Shown here: in pieces, positions 1-8,453 of the stretch
Layout: every line of letters starts with the position of its first letter
Numbering within the stretch: position 1 is the stretch's first letter
DNA from: JAEELC01 sp963621965
Lineage (GTDB): Bacteria; Bacillota_I; Bacilli_A; Acholeplasmatales; Anaeroplasmataceae
Length of the DNA: 64,000 nt
NCBI GenBank assembly: GCA_963621965.1
Contig: CAVFGN010000006.1
Location: forward strand, 1-64,000
Direction of reading: 5' to 3'
Position numbers and translations under genes: made by a program
Notes under the pieces: model-generated
What the model was told of the DNA's origin: nothing
Database searches by the model: none
What the model saw: only the letters and a program-made list of their open reading frames with translations

Positions 1-405
1 ATGATTAAAAAGGGTCATGGTAAGATTATTAACATTTGTTCTATGATGTCAGAACTTGGTAGAGAAACAGTTTCAGCTTATGCTGCTGCTAAGGGTGGCT
101 TAAAGATGTTAACAAAGAATATTTGTTCAGAATACGGTGAATACAATATTCAATGTAATGGTATCGGACCAGGATACATTGCTACTCCACAAACAGCTCC
201 ACTTCGTGAAATCCAACCAGATGGAACTCGCCATCCATTTGACCAATTCATTATTGCTAAGACTCCAGCTGCTCGTTGGGGTACTCCAGAAGACCTTCAA
301 GGTCCTGCTGTATTCCTTGCAAGTGATGCTTCAAACTTCGTAAATGGACATATCCTTTACGTTGATGGCGGTATCTTAGCTTATATTGGAAAACAACCTA
401 AGTAG
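1..405 (+). CDS. SDR-family gluconate 5-dehydrogenase-like oxidoreductase, C-terminal part
   Basis: This is the 3' half of a classical short-chain dehydrogenase/reductase; the first base of the window happens to start an ATG, but family members are about 260 residues, so roughly half the gene lies upstream. The visible part has the active-site YAAAK (Tyr27/Lys31 here) followed by the substrate-binding segment with GPGYIATP. The C-terminal block AVFLASDASNFVNGH, then YVDGGILAYIGKQP, is typical of gluconate 5-dehydrogenase/KduD-like enzymes. These interconvert keto-sugar acids and sugar acids with NAD(P)H in the cytosol. The exact substrate cannot be decided from half a protein. A strong terminator follows directly. 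Confidence 0.75.
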   Translation: MIKKGHGKIINICSMMSELGRETVSAYAAAKGGLKMLTKNICSEYGEYNIQCNGIGPGYIATPQTAPLREIQPDGTRHPFDQFIIAKTPAARWGTPEDLQGPAVFLASDASNFVNGHILYVDGGILAYIGKQPK

Positions 406-411
406 TTTTTT

Positions 412-457
412 AAGAAAAAGATTCAGTAAATTGATTTTTTACTGAATTTTTTCTTTT
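412..457 (+). terminator. Rho-independent terminator after the SDR gene
   Basis: The inverted repeat ATTCAGTAAA (421-430) / TTTACTGAAT (438-447) is extended by A-rich and T-rich flanks and followed by a T-rich tract. It separates the SDR gene from the tldD promoter. Confidence 0.8.
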
Positions 458-485
458 ATATATTTGAAAATGAATGCATATAATT

Positions 486-513
486 TTGAAAATAAAAGAA
501 ACTCGTGTATAAT
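486..513 (+). promoter_or_regulatory. Predicted sigma-A promoter of tldD
   Basis: TTGAAA (486-491), a 16-base spacer and a perfect TATAAT (508-513) lie about 28 bases before the tldD start, after the upstream terminator. Predicted from consensus only. Confidence 0.6.
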
Positions 514-540
514 AGCAATAATTAAGAAAGAAGTGATAAA

Positions 541-1947
541 ATGAGTTTTTCTAAATTTTTATTAGAAAATAAAGAAAATTGTAAAAAACTTATCGAAATA
601 CTAAGCAAACAGTATAAGTTTGCCTCAATTTTAGGTACTAGTGTTAGCGGTGTATCGATAAGCGCTAATAAATCTCAAGCAAATATTAGCGATAATAGTT
701 TTGATAAACAACAAGGTTTCGTTGTTAAATTATCAAATGGAGGTGCATTCTTTGAATATTCATTCGATAATTTCTTGCGTGGAGTTGATGATGTTGTTTT
801 AAACATTTCTAAATTAACAAATTTAAATAAAAAACTAGAATCGTTAGAAATTAAAAGCCTTGAAGTTCTTGAGGAAAAACTTATTAAGGATTTTGATCGT
901 GAATCGGATTTTGATAAATATACAAAAGAAGATATTTTAAGTTTTGTTAAAAAACAAACAAGTGAAGTTCTTGAAAAAGATAGCCATGTTTTAAACGCTT
1001 TTACAAGTATTACTACTCAAGATATTTCTAAATTATATATTTCCAAATCTAAAGAATTAACGCAACATTATACATGGGTATATGGTGCTTTAGTTGCAAT
1101 ATATAGTGATAACGAACGTATGAGTCAACCAAGAGAAATTGCTTATTCAAACAAACTCTCTGAGGTTTTAGAGACTTTACCTACAAAAGTTGATTCATTG
1201 TTACATCTAGGAGAACGTTTATGTCATGCAACTAAAATTGAACCTGGAATTTATGACGTTGTAACTGATCCATCAATCTCAGGTTTGATTGCTCATGAAG
1301 CTTTCGGACATGGTGTTGAAATGGACCAATTTGTTAAAGATAGAGCATTAGCTAAAAAAATGGTAGGCGAGTATGTTGCAAGTCCTATTGTTAATATGAA
1401 GGATGGTGCAAATTCGGCATTCAGTACAGCTTCATATTTCTTTGATGATGATGGTGTTTTAGCCGGAGATACTCAAATTATTAAAGATGGAATTTTAGTT
1501 AATGGTATTTCAGATTTAACAAGTTCAAGAGAATTAGATACAATACCTACAGGAAACGGTAGAAGAGAGTCATATAAGAAAAAATCATATTCTCGTATGA
1601 CTAATACATTCTTTGAAGCTGGTAAAGATAAGTTTGAAGATATGATTAAATCTATCAAACATGGTTATTTTTTATGTGAAACAAACAATGGTATGGAAGA
1701 CCCTAAGAACTGGGCTATTCAATGTGTTTGCGAATATGGTATTGAAATTGTTGATGGTAAACTAACTGATAATTATGTATCTCCTGTTGTAATGTCAGGA
1801 TTTGTGCCTGACTTGTTAAAATCAATCACAATGGTTTCTGATGAATTTAAAGTGATTGGATCAGGATCTTGTGGTAAAGGATATAAGGAATGGGTTAGAG
1901 TATCAGATGGTGGACCACATTTGAAAGCTAAGGTGAAATTAAGCTAA
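541..1947 (+). CDS. tldD: TldD family metalloprotease subunit
   Basis: This 468-residue protein belongs to the TldD/PmbA family (peptidase U62). It carries the catalytic zinc motif HEAFGH at residues 252-257 and the family C-terminal block with GSGSCGK and SDGGPHL. In Escherichia coli TldD and TldE form a heteromeric protease that degrades unfolded peptides and trims modified peptides such as the microcin B17 precursor; TldD carries the zinc site. The stop codon overlaps the ATG of the companion tldE-like gene by one base (TAATG), so the two are translationally coupled. No RiPP precursor or modification enzyme lies nearby, so a housekeeping peptide-degrading role is more likely here. Confidence 0.88.
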   Translation: MSFSKFLLENKENCKKLIEILSKQYKFASILGTSVSGVSISANKSQANISDNSFDKQQGFVVKLSNGGAFFEYSFDNFLRGVDDVVLNISKLTNLNKKLESLEIKSLEVLEEKLIKDFDRESDFDKYTKEDILSFVKKQTSEVLEKDSHVLNAFTSITTQDISKLYISKSKELTQHYTWVYGALVAIYSDNERMSQPREIAYSNKLSEVLETLPTKVDSLLHLGERLCHATKIEPGIYDVVTDPSISGLIAHEAFGHGVEMDQFVKDRALAKKMVGEYVASPIVNMKDGANSAFSTASYFFDDDGVLAGDTQIIKDGILVNGISDLTSSRELDTIPTGNGRRESYKKKSYSRMTNTFFEAGKDKFEDMIKSIKHGYFLCETNNGMEDPKNWAIQCVCEYGIEIVDGKLTDNYVSPVVMSGFVPDLLKSITMVSDEFKVIGSGSCGKGYKEWVRVSDGGPHLKAKVKLS

Positions 1948-3221
1948 TGAATAAGATTATTAATTTACTAAAACAATATAAGGATATCAGTGATTATAAA
2001 ATAATTGAAAAAGAAGAAGTAAGCGATGAAGTATTTTTCGTTCATGAGAAATTAGAAACTGTAAGAAAAACAAATACTAAAGATATTTCGGTTACAGTTT
2101 ATGTTGATCACGAATCTTTTAGAGGAGAAGCTAGTTTCTCACTTTATGAGACTGACGGAGATGATATTATCAAGGAAAAAATTGAAAATGCAATTCATAC
2201 TGCTTCGATTCTTGATAATAAAATGTTTAAACTTCCTTCCTCTGAAACTGCTTCATTTCAAAGTAATTCAAATTTTAAAGAATATTCATTGATTGATATT
2301 GCAAGTATGATTTATGAAACACTAGATGAAGCACAAAGAGAAACAAAGGCAACTCTTAATGCGACAGAAGTGTTTGTCTACAAAACAACACTTCATTTGT
2401 TAAATAGTCAAAATGTGGATAAATCATACGTTAAATATAGTGCTTTAATTGAAACAATACCTACTTTTGATACGAAAGAAGATTCTGTTGAACTATATTA
2501 TCAAACACGTATTTCATTCTTCGATAAAAAATCTTTGAAGCAAGAAATACTAAGTAAACTAGTTGACGTTGAAGCTCGTGCTAAAGCTATAAAACCAGAA
2601 TGCGAAATTAGCGTGCCTGTGTTATTTAGAAGTGGTGAGTTATCTCATATTGTTTCCAACCTTGTAGACGATCAAAATTATGCATCAATTTTTACTCATT
2701 CTAATAAATATAAGCAAGGTGACGTAATTCAATCTAACGATGCTTATGATAAATTTAGTGTTCGCTTGTACGGTAGTCTAAAGAATTGTTCAGAAAGTAA
2801 ATATTTTGATGAAGATGGTGTAAGCCTTCAAAGAAAAGAAATAATTAGAGATGGAGTTTATGTAGGATCTTACGGATCAAACAAATACGCTCAATATTTA
2901 AATAAAAAAGTGACAGGTAATTTACCTATTACATCTCTAAAAGCCGGTAATACGTCTGCTAAAATTTTAAAGAGTACCCCACATCTAGAGTGTGCTTCTT
3001 TTTCAGGACTACAAATAGATTTAAACAATGATTATATTGGTGGCGAGGTTAGACTTGCATACTATTTTGACGGAAAGAAGACAATACCTGTTACAAGTAT
3101 ATCAATTTCTGCTAAACTTAGTGAAGCTTTAAACTGTATTAAGTTATCAAAAGAGGTAACTTCGTCTAGACGCTATAAAGGGCCTAAATACGCATTAGTT
3201 GAAGGCTTTAAAGTATTTTAA
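1947..3221 (+). CDS. tldE: TldE/PmbA family protease subunit
   Basis: A 424-residue PmbA/TldE-type partner of the preceding TldD. It has the family fold signatures in the C-terminal half, including RDGVYVGSYGSNKYAQ and GEVRLAYYFDG, but no HExxxH motif, as expected for the non-catalytic subunit of the TldD-TldE heterodimer. It starts on the last base of the tldD stop codon and ends just before a hairpin terminator, so the two genes form a bicistronic operon. The N-terminal half is divergent; membership rests on the C-terminal region and on the context. Confidence 0.8.
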   Translation: MNKIINLLKQYKDISDYKIIEKEEVSDEVFFVHEKLETVRKTNTKDISVTVYVDHESFRGEASFSLYETDGDDIIKEKIENAIHTASILDNKMFKLPSSETASFQSNSNFKEYSLIDIASMIYETLDEAQRETKATLNATEVFVYKTTLHLLNSQNVDKSYVKYSALIETIPTFDTKEDSVELYYQTRISFFDKKSLKQEILSKLVDVEARAKAIKPECEISVPVLFRSGELSHIVSNLVDDQNYASIFTHSNKYKQGDVIQSNDAYDKFSVRLYGSLKNCSESKYFDEDGVSLQRKEIIRDGVYVGSYGSNKYAQYLNKKVTGNLPITSLKAGNTSAKILKSTPHLECASFSGLQIDLNNDYIGGEVRLAYYFDGKKTIPVTSISISAKLSEALNCIKLSKEVTSSRRYKGPKYALVEGFKVF

Positions 3222-3224
3222 TTT

Positions 3225-3253
3225 GGGACTAATTTTGGTCCCATTCTTTTTTT
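3225..3253 (+). terminator. Terminator of the tldD-tldE operon
   Basis: A GGGAC (3225-3229) / GTCCC (3238-3242) stem is followed by a run of eight or more T residues. Confidence 0.8.
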
Positions 3254-3316
3254 AATTCTTCTTTAATTTTAGATAAAAATAAAGTAAAATACTAAAGTGT
3301 ATTGTGAGATGATTTT

Positions 3317-4219
3317 ATGAAACCTTCAGTTAAAAGAGAAATTATAAGATATTTGATGATGATTCTAGCTAATGCATTTTATGCGTTCGGTTTTTGTTTT
3401 TTTATAGAACCACATAATATTGTAGCGGGCGCAATGACAGGTCTAGCCCTTGTAGTTAACCATTTTATAAGTGCGATACCTGTTGGTATTTGGGGATATA
3501 TTTTAAATCTACCTATTATAATAATTTCTTTTTTTAATCAAGGGAAAAAATTTACTATTAACTGCTTAATAACAATAGTTGTATTGTATGCGTTTATTTA
3601 TGGATTAGATGAGATTATTGAGCTTAATAATTTATCTATAGATTTATCAAGTATAGGCTTAGGTCTACTTCCTAATGCAGTATTTGGCGCCTTACTTCAA
3701 GGTATTTCTATTGGTTTATATTGTAAATACCGCTGTTCGAGTGGTGGAACTGAACTTTTTGGTAGATTTATTCATGAATGGACACACAAAAAAGCTTCAA
3801 TTCCTGTATTTAATGGTATTTGTGATGCGATAATCGTAATCCTTGGATTCCTTACATTCAAGGATGTATCAAACTTATTTTATGCGCTTATCGTAATATT
3901 TGTTGTGACTAAAGTTTCTGACCTTGTACTTGTAGGTTTTGCAAACTCTAAGCTTTGTTACATTATTACTGATAAAGGTGAAGAAATAGGACATTATTTA
4001 GTAGCTCATTCTCCACGTGGAGTAACCTTAATTGAAGGAAAAGGAATGTATACTGATAAAGAAAGAGAAGTACTATTAACTGTTGTTAAAAAGAATCAAT
4101 TAACGAATTTAAAAGAGATGATTGAATATTTAGACTCTAATGCATTTATGATAGTAAGTGAAACAAATGAAGTTTTAGGTAACGGTTTTAAAAAGTTGTC
4201 TACAAAGGATGAAAATTAA
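3317..4219 (+). CDS. YitT family membrane protein (DUF161 plus DUF2179)
   Basis: A 300-residue polytopic membrane protein. The first two thirds has about five hydrophobic segments and conserved family stretches such as FIEPHNIVAGAMTGLAL and CKYRCSSGGTELFGRF. The last 80 residues form a soluble DUF2179 domain (YIITDKGEEI, HSPRGVTLIEGKGMYT, REVLLTVV). YitT proteins are widespread in Firmicutes and have no settled biochemical function. Its TAA stop overlaps the ATG of the following hydrolase, so the two genes are probably co-transcribed. Confidence 0.87.
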   Translation: MKPSVKREIIRYLMMILANAFYAFGFCFFIEPHNIVAGAMTGLALVVNHFISAIPVGIWGYILNLPIIIISFFNQGKKFTINCLITIVVLYAFIYGLDEIIELNNLSIDLSSIGLGLLPNAVFGALLQGISIGLYCKYRCSSGGTELFGRFIHEWTHKKASIPVFNGICDAIIVILGFLTFKDVSNLFYALIVIFVVTKVSDLVLVGFANSKLCYIITDKGEEIGHYLVAHSPRGVTLIEGKGMYTDKEREVLLTVVKKNQLTNLKEMIEYLDSNAFMIVSETNEVLGNGFKKLSTKDEN

Positions 4220-4962
4220 TGAAAGCTGTTATTTTAATCCATGGATTTATAACTGACCCAAAAGATTTTAATCCTTTATATGAATTTTTAAACAATAATT
4301 ATGATTATGTATGTAAAGTCTATTTACCAGGACACAAAGAAGACGAGAGTTATAAGTTATTTACCTTTGAAGCAACGTTAAATGTAATACTAAATGCATA
4401 TGATGAAACCGCGTTAAAGTATGATACTATTGATTTAATTGGATTTTCTTTAGGTGGGGCTCTTGCAAGTTTTCTTGCAAGCGTAAGAAATATAAGACGC
4501 TTAGTGCTTTTAAGTCCTGCAAACAAATACATTAGACTTGGCTTCTATATTAGATATAAGAGAAATCAAGCGATGTATAAAAAAAGATATAAGGCGCTTG
4601 CTAGAAACAATGATCCGCGCGCAATCTCTTATCTTAATAAAATGAATAGCCTAAATACTAATAATAAAAGAAGCATAAGAATGGCAATATTTGATTTATT
4701 TCCCCACTATACATTTCATACTCTTAAAGTATTCTCACGTTTAATTTCTTATGTTAATAAAAATTTAAATACAATTAAATCCGATACTTTAATTTGTTGG
4801 GGAGAATTAGACCAACTAGTTCCTTATAAATCAATAGAATTTTTATCTAAGTATATAAAAAATCCTAAGATAATTGTTTATAAAGATTTATCACATCTTA
4901 TGTTAGCAAGTACAAATATAGAAATGTTAGTATTTAATATAGAAAGCTTTTTATCGAAATGA
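4219..4962 (+). CDS. Alpha/beta hydrolase, carboxylesterase-like
   Basis: A 247-residue serine hydrolase of the alpha/beta fold. It starts with the strand-loop VILIHGFITDPKDF, has the nucleophile elbow GFSLGG (Ser77), and the likely remaining triad members Asp198 (in GELDQLVP) and His226 (in DLSHLML). Length and spacing resemble small carboxylesterases/monoacylglycerol lipase-like enzymes of Bacilli; the substrate is unknown. It overlaps the YitT gene upstream by one base and the pseudouridine synthase gene downstream by four bases (ATGA), which implies one transcript. It is one of only two genes in the window ending in TGA. Confidence 0.82.
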   Translation: MKAVILIHGFITDPKDFNPLYEFLNNNYDYVCKVYLPGHKEDESYKLFTFEATLNVILNAYDETALKYDTIDLIGFSLGGALASFLASVRNIRRLVLLSPANKYIRLGFYIRYKRNQAMYKKRYKALARNNDPRAISYLNKMNSLNTNNKRSIRMAIFDLFPHYTFHTLKVFSRLISYVNKNLNTIKSDTLICWGELDQLVPYKSIEFLSKYIKNPKIIVYKDLSHLMLASTNIEMLVFNIESFLSK

Positions 4963-5645
4963 GATTATATAACGTACTTAAAGACGAACTACATCTTACT
5001 AAAAGTGAATTAAAAGAATATTTTGTGTCGCACTTAGTTTACGTGAATGATGTTATCGCAAATATGCTAACTTTAGTAGATGAAGCGTCTAATATAAAAG
5101 CTGTTTCTCTTATAACTCAAGAGATAATGTATTTTAAAGTTATACCAAAAGAATATTTGTATATTGCCTATAATAAACCTGTTGGTGTAGAATGCACTAA
5201 TGATAAGAAAAATCCTAATTCAATATTGCATTTTGTTGATTTAAAGACACGAATATATCCTGTAGGAAGACTTGATAAAGATAGTCATGGGCTAATTATT
5301 CTAACTAATGATAATAAATTTACAAATCAAGTTCTTAATAAAGAAAATCATGTAGAAAAAAGATATATTTGTAAAACTTTAGAAGAAATAGATGAAACAT
5401 TTACAAATCGTTTATCTAAACCAATTTTAATAGATAATAAATTTACTAAAGAGTGCAGTACAAAACTTATTGATGATCACACTTTTGAAATAATACTTAA
5501 AGAAGGAATGAATAGACAAATTAGAAAAATGGCTTTAAGTCTAAAAAAAAGAGTTATCGATTTAAAAAGAGTAAGCTTTGGAAAATACAATCTTGATATA
5601 AAAGAAAATAAATATAAAATCATAAAAAAAGAAGATATAATTTAG
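4959..5645 (+). CDS. RsuA/RluB-family pseudouridine synthase
   Basis: A 228-residue pseudouridine synthase that isomerises uridine in rRNA (or tRNA). The N-terminal ~60 residues resemble an S4 RNA-binding domain. The catalytic signature GRLDKDSHGL contains the nucleophilic Asp106, and the family motif EGMNRQIRKM follows later. Short single-subunit RsuA members of this length usually act on 16S or 23S rRNA, but the target base cannot be read from sequence. Its ATG overlaps the hydrolase TGA stop. A hairpin that could terminate transcription follows, and its 3' arm contains the comEA ribosome binding site. Confidence 0.87.
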   Translation: MRLYNVLKDELHLTKSELKEYFVSHLVYVNDVIANMLTLVDEASNIKAVSLITQEIMYFKVIPKEYLYIAYNKPVGVECTNDKKNPNSILHFVDLKTRIYPVGRLDKDSHGLIILTNDNKFTNQVLNKENHVEKRYICKTLEEIDETFTNRLSKPILIDNKFTKECSTKLIDDHTFEIILKEGMNRQIRKMALSLKKRVIDLKRVSFGKYNLDIKENKYKIIKKEDII

Positions 5646-5656
5646 AAAAATAACAG

Positions 5657-5690
5657 ATCACTTCGTACTATATATGAGGTGATTTTTATT
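5657..5690 (+). promoter_or_regulatory. Terminator-like hairpin containing the comEA ribosome binding site
   Basis: ATCACTTC (5657-5664) pairs with GAGGTGAT (5676-5683), with one T-G wobble, and TTTTT follows. The 3' arm is the Shine-Dalgarno sequence of comEA, whose ATG is at 5691. The element can be read as a terminator of the upstream genes and as an RBS-sequestering hairpin. Confidence 0.55.
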
Positions 5691-6296
5691 ATGAGTTTTT
5701 TTAGAAGTCTTAAAAATTATTGGTTTCTTTTAATAGGTGTTTTTTTAATCATTGTTATATGCTTTTTACCAAAAAATAGTACACCTGAAAGCAAAGTATA
5801 TAAAAACACAAATCATGAATATAAAACTAAAATATGTGTATATGTTGAAGGTGAAGTAAGTGTAACTGGTAAAATGTATTTTTATAGTACTGATACAGTG
5901 CTTAACTTACTTAGAGCAAGTGGATTCACCGAATATACAAACGCGTCTTCTTTAAAACTTGATGAAAAATTAAAAGATGGTACTACATATAATATAAGTA
6001 TTGTGGATGATAATGAAAAAACAATTAATGTAGAAAATAAATCAACTCAAGTACCTGTGATTGATACATCAAGTGATTCAAAAGTTTCAGTTAATGTAGA
6101 TGAAGATGATAAAATAAATATAAATACAGCCGCTTTAGATGCTTTAAAAAGTTTACCAGGTATCGGGGATGCGCGCGCAAAAAAGATAATTGCATATAGA
6201 GAAACTACACCGTTTACAGACGTTAAAGATTTGAAAAATGTTGATGGGATAAGTGATACAATCTATGAAGGACTTAGTAAATATATCACTTGTTAA
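5691..6296 (+). CDS. comEA: ComEA-like competence DNA receptor
   Basis: A 201-residue membrane-anchored protein with a single N-terminal transmembrane helix (about residues 7-25), an SLBB-type beta domain (KICVYVEGEVSVTGKMYF, with LNLLRASGFTEYT) and a C-terminal double helix-hairpin-helix DNA-binding domain (NINTAALDALKSLPGIGDARA). ComEA binds incoming double-stranded DNA at the outer face of the membrane and passes it to ComEC. The ATG at 5691 is chosen because GAGGTGAT lies 7 bases upstream; an in-frame GTG at 5679 sits inside that site. No comEB lies between it and comEC. The end overlaps the comEC start. Confidence 0.9.
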   Translation: MSFFRSLKNYWFLLIGVFLIIVICFLPKNSTPESKVYKNTNHEYKTKICVYVEGEVSVTGKMYFYSTDTVLNLLRASGFTEYTNASSLKLDEKLKDGTTYNISIVDDNEKTINVENKSTQVPVIDTSSDSKVSVNVDEDDKININTAALDALKSLPGIGDARAKKIIAYRETTPFTDVKDLKNVDGISDTIYEGLSKYITC

Positions 6297-8409
6297 TAAA
6301 TTACATTTTTATGCATTATTTATACTTTTGATTGCATTAAGTTTTATTAATATAATTTATGTAATTGGCCTTATAATATATACAATATATTTAATAATAC
6401 ATAGATTTTTAAATAAAGAAATTATTATCCTAGGTCTAGTTTTTACTTTATTTTTTTGCTTTAAATATACAAGAAATACATCTATAGATATAGACTCTAA
6501 AACTATAGAATTAAGTGTTGTTGAAAAGGAAGAAAAAGAGACATACACTAAATATAAATGTAAATATAAGTTTGAGTACATAATTGTATATGACTATAAA
6601 AATGATACATATATACCTGGAGACGTAATAAAATTTTGTGGTACATTTAGTGAAATTTCAAATTTTTCAGACTTTGATTATGTTTCATATATGTCAAGTT
6701 CACACACTTATTTAACGCTTAAAGCAAGTGAAAGTGTGAAAACAAAACACAATAATAATTTTTCGTATTATAAATATAAAGTTAGAAGTTTTTATAAAGA
6801 AAAATTAGATGAATCGGTATATACGTATTTTGATTCTCTAGTTTTTGGTACATCAATTAACGATGATAATTTAAGTGAAAATATTTCAAAAATGCAGATA
6901 AGTTATCTATTTGCAATCTCAGGCTTTCATATCTCACTTATTGCGCTTATACTAGAAAAGATATTATCATTATTTGTTAAAGAAGATATAAAAAGAGATT
7001 TAATATTAATACCTACTATATTTTTGTACTCTGCTTTTTGTTCGTTTCAAGTTGGCGTGATGCGTGCTTTTTTGTCCCTTTTATTGAAAAAGATAAATAG
7101 GTATAAAAGCTTATCATTTACTAACTTAGATATATTTTCAATAAGTTTTTTTATACTAATATTCATTAATCCTTTATATATTTTTAGAACGGGTTTTAAA
7201 TACTCGTTCATTGCCTCTCTTTTTATTATTTTAGGAAATACTTTAATATCAAAAAAGTATAAAATGTTGAATGCTTATTTATTAACCGTTTTGTGCTTTT
7301 TGTCAACGATGCCTTTAACAATAAATTTAAACAATGAAATAAATATATTAGCTATTATTTTAGGGCCTATTTATGTATTTTTATTTTCATATTTAATAAT
7401 GCCAATTATTTATATAATGTTAATTATTCCGTTTCTTTCTTCGTACCTACTTGTTGTGTTTGGCACTTTCTCAAACTTTATTTCTTACTTTGCGTCAATT
7501 GAAACCCTTATAATAAGAGTGAGGTCTATGTCTGGTCTTGAAATAATGATCTATTATGTGCTATTTTTCTTTGTGCTAGTAGGAATCGAAACTATTAAAA
7601 ACAAAAAACAACATATCATTATTTTTAGTCTTTATTTGTTTATAATATTTTTTATAAATTTAAATCCCTTTACAACAGTCGAAATGATTAATGTTGGACA
7701 AGGAGACTCATTTTTAATACTAGATAAGGATAAAACAATGTGTATTGATTCTTATTCAACAAATGTAAGTTATATTATGTCAAAAGGAATAAAAACCATT
7801 GACATATTATTAATAACTCATAGTGATGATGACCATATAGGAAGTGCTGTAGAGTTATGCAAAAAAATAGAGGTAAGGAAAGTCATATTTAATAAATACG
7901 AAGATAGTGAAATAGCAAACAATGTTGCATCTTTAGTAGATGAAGTGATGTATTTAGAAAAAGGCGATGTTTTTTATTTTAATAATAATATTGCACACGT
8001 ATTAGGTCCAAGTCAAAATGTGGATAAAAATAATAATTCACTTGTGTTTGATATTACGCTTAATAATATTTCTTTTTTGTTTACAGGAGATAGTGAAGAA
8101 AAAGAAGAAAATTTAATATATAATGAGTATCATAATTATGATTTTGTAAAAATTGCACACCATGGTTCAAAGACATCGACAAGTGATAATTTTTTAAAAT
8201 ATGTTAGTTTTGATAATGCACTCATAAGTGTCGGGATTAATAATATTTATAATCATCCATCTAGTGAAACAATAGAAAAATTAAAAGATAAAAAAGTGTA
8301 TTTGACCTCTACATCAAATAGTGTTGTAATATATTTATTTAACAATAAGTATTTTGTATACCCAACTATAAAGAAGAGATACTTATTAAATATCTTAGAC
8401 AGAACTTAA
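6265..8409 (+). CDS. comEC: ComEC/Rec2 family DNA-uptake channel
   Basis: A roughly 714-residue polytopic membrane protein with the ComEC layout: N-terminal membrane segments, an extracytoplasmic DUF4131-type region, a competence domain beginning near ISKMQISYLFAISGFHISLI, more helices, and a C-terminal metallo-beta-lactamase-like domain with VGQGDSFLI, ITHSDDDHIGS and IAHHGSKTS. It forms the channel through which single-stranded DNA enters the cytoplasm. It overlaps comEA by about 30 bases. The start is uncertain: ATG at 6265 is used, an in-frame GTG lies at 6253, and neither has a strong ribosome binding site, consistent with coupled translation. Confidence 0.9.
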   Translation: MKDLVNISLVNKLHFYALFILLIALSFINIIYVIGLIIYTIYLIIHRFLNKEIIILGLVFTLFFCFKYTRNTSIDIDSKTIELSVVEKEEKETYTKYKCKYKFEYIIVYDYKNDTYIPGDVIKFCGTFSEISNFSDFDYVSYMSSSHTYLTLKASESVKTKHNNNFSYYKYKVRSFYKEKLDESVYTYFDSLVFGTSINDDNLSENISKMQISYLFAISGFHISLIALILEKILSLFVKEDIKRDLILIPTIFLYSAFCSFQVGVMRAFLSLLLKKINRYKSLSFTNLDIFSISFFILIFINPLYIFRTGFKYSFIASLFIILGNTLISKKYKMLNAYLLTVLCFLSTMPLTINLNNEINILAIILGPIYVFLFSYLIMPIIYIMLIIPFLSSYLLVVFGTFSNFISYFASIETLIIRVRSMSGLEIMIYYVLFFFVLVGIETIKNKKQHIIIFSLYLFIIFFINLNPFTTVEMINVGQGDSFLILDKDKTMCIDSYSTNVSYIMSKGIKTIDILLITHSDDDHIGSAVELCKKIEVRKVIFNKYEDSEIANNVASLVDEVMYLEKGDVFYFNNNIAHVLGPSQNVDKNNNSLVFDITLNNISFLFTGDSEEKEENLIYNEYHNYDFVKIAHHGSKTSTSDNFLKYVSFDNALISVGINNIYNHPSSETIEKLKDKKVYLTSTSNSVVIYLFNNKYFVYPTIKKRYLLNILDRT

Positions 8410-8453
8410 TGAATAGTTTGATTTATGTGGTATAATTATTTTAGGTGAAAATT

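Noticed and set aside
541..3221. TldD-TldE as part of a RiPP (microcin-like) biosynthesis cluster
   Set aside because: No precursor peptide, YcaO, dehydrogenase or exporter lies next to it; the pair is common as a housekeeping protease.
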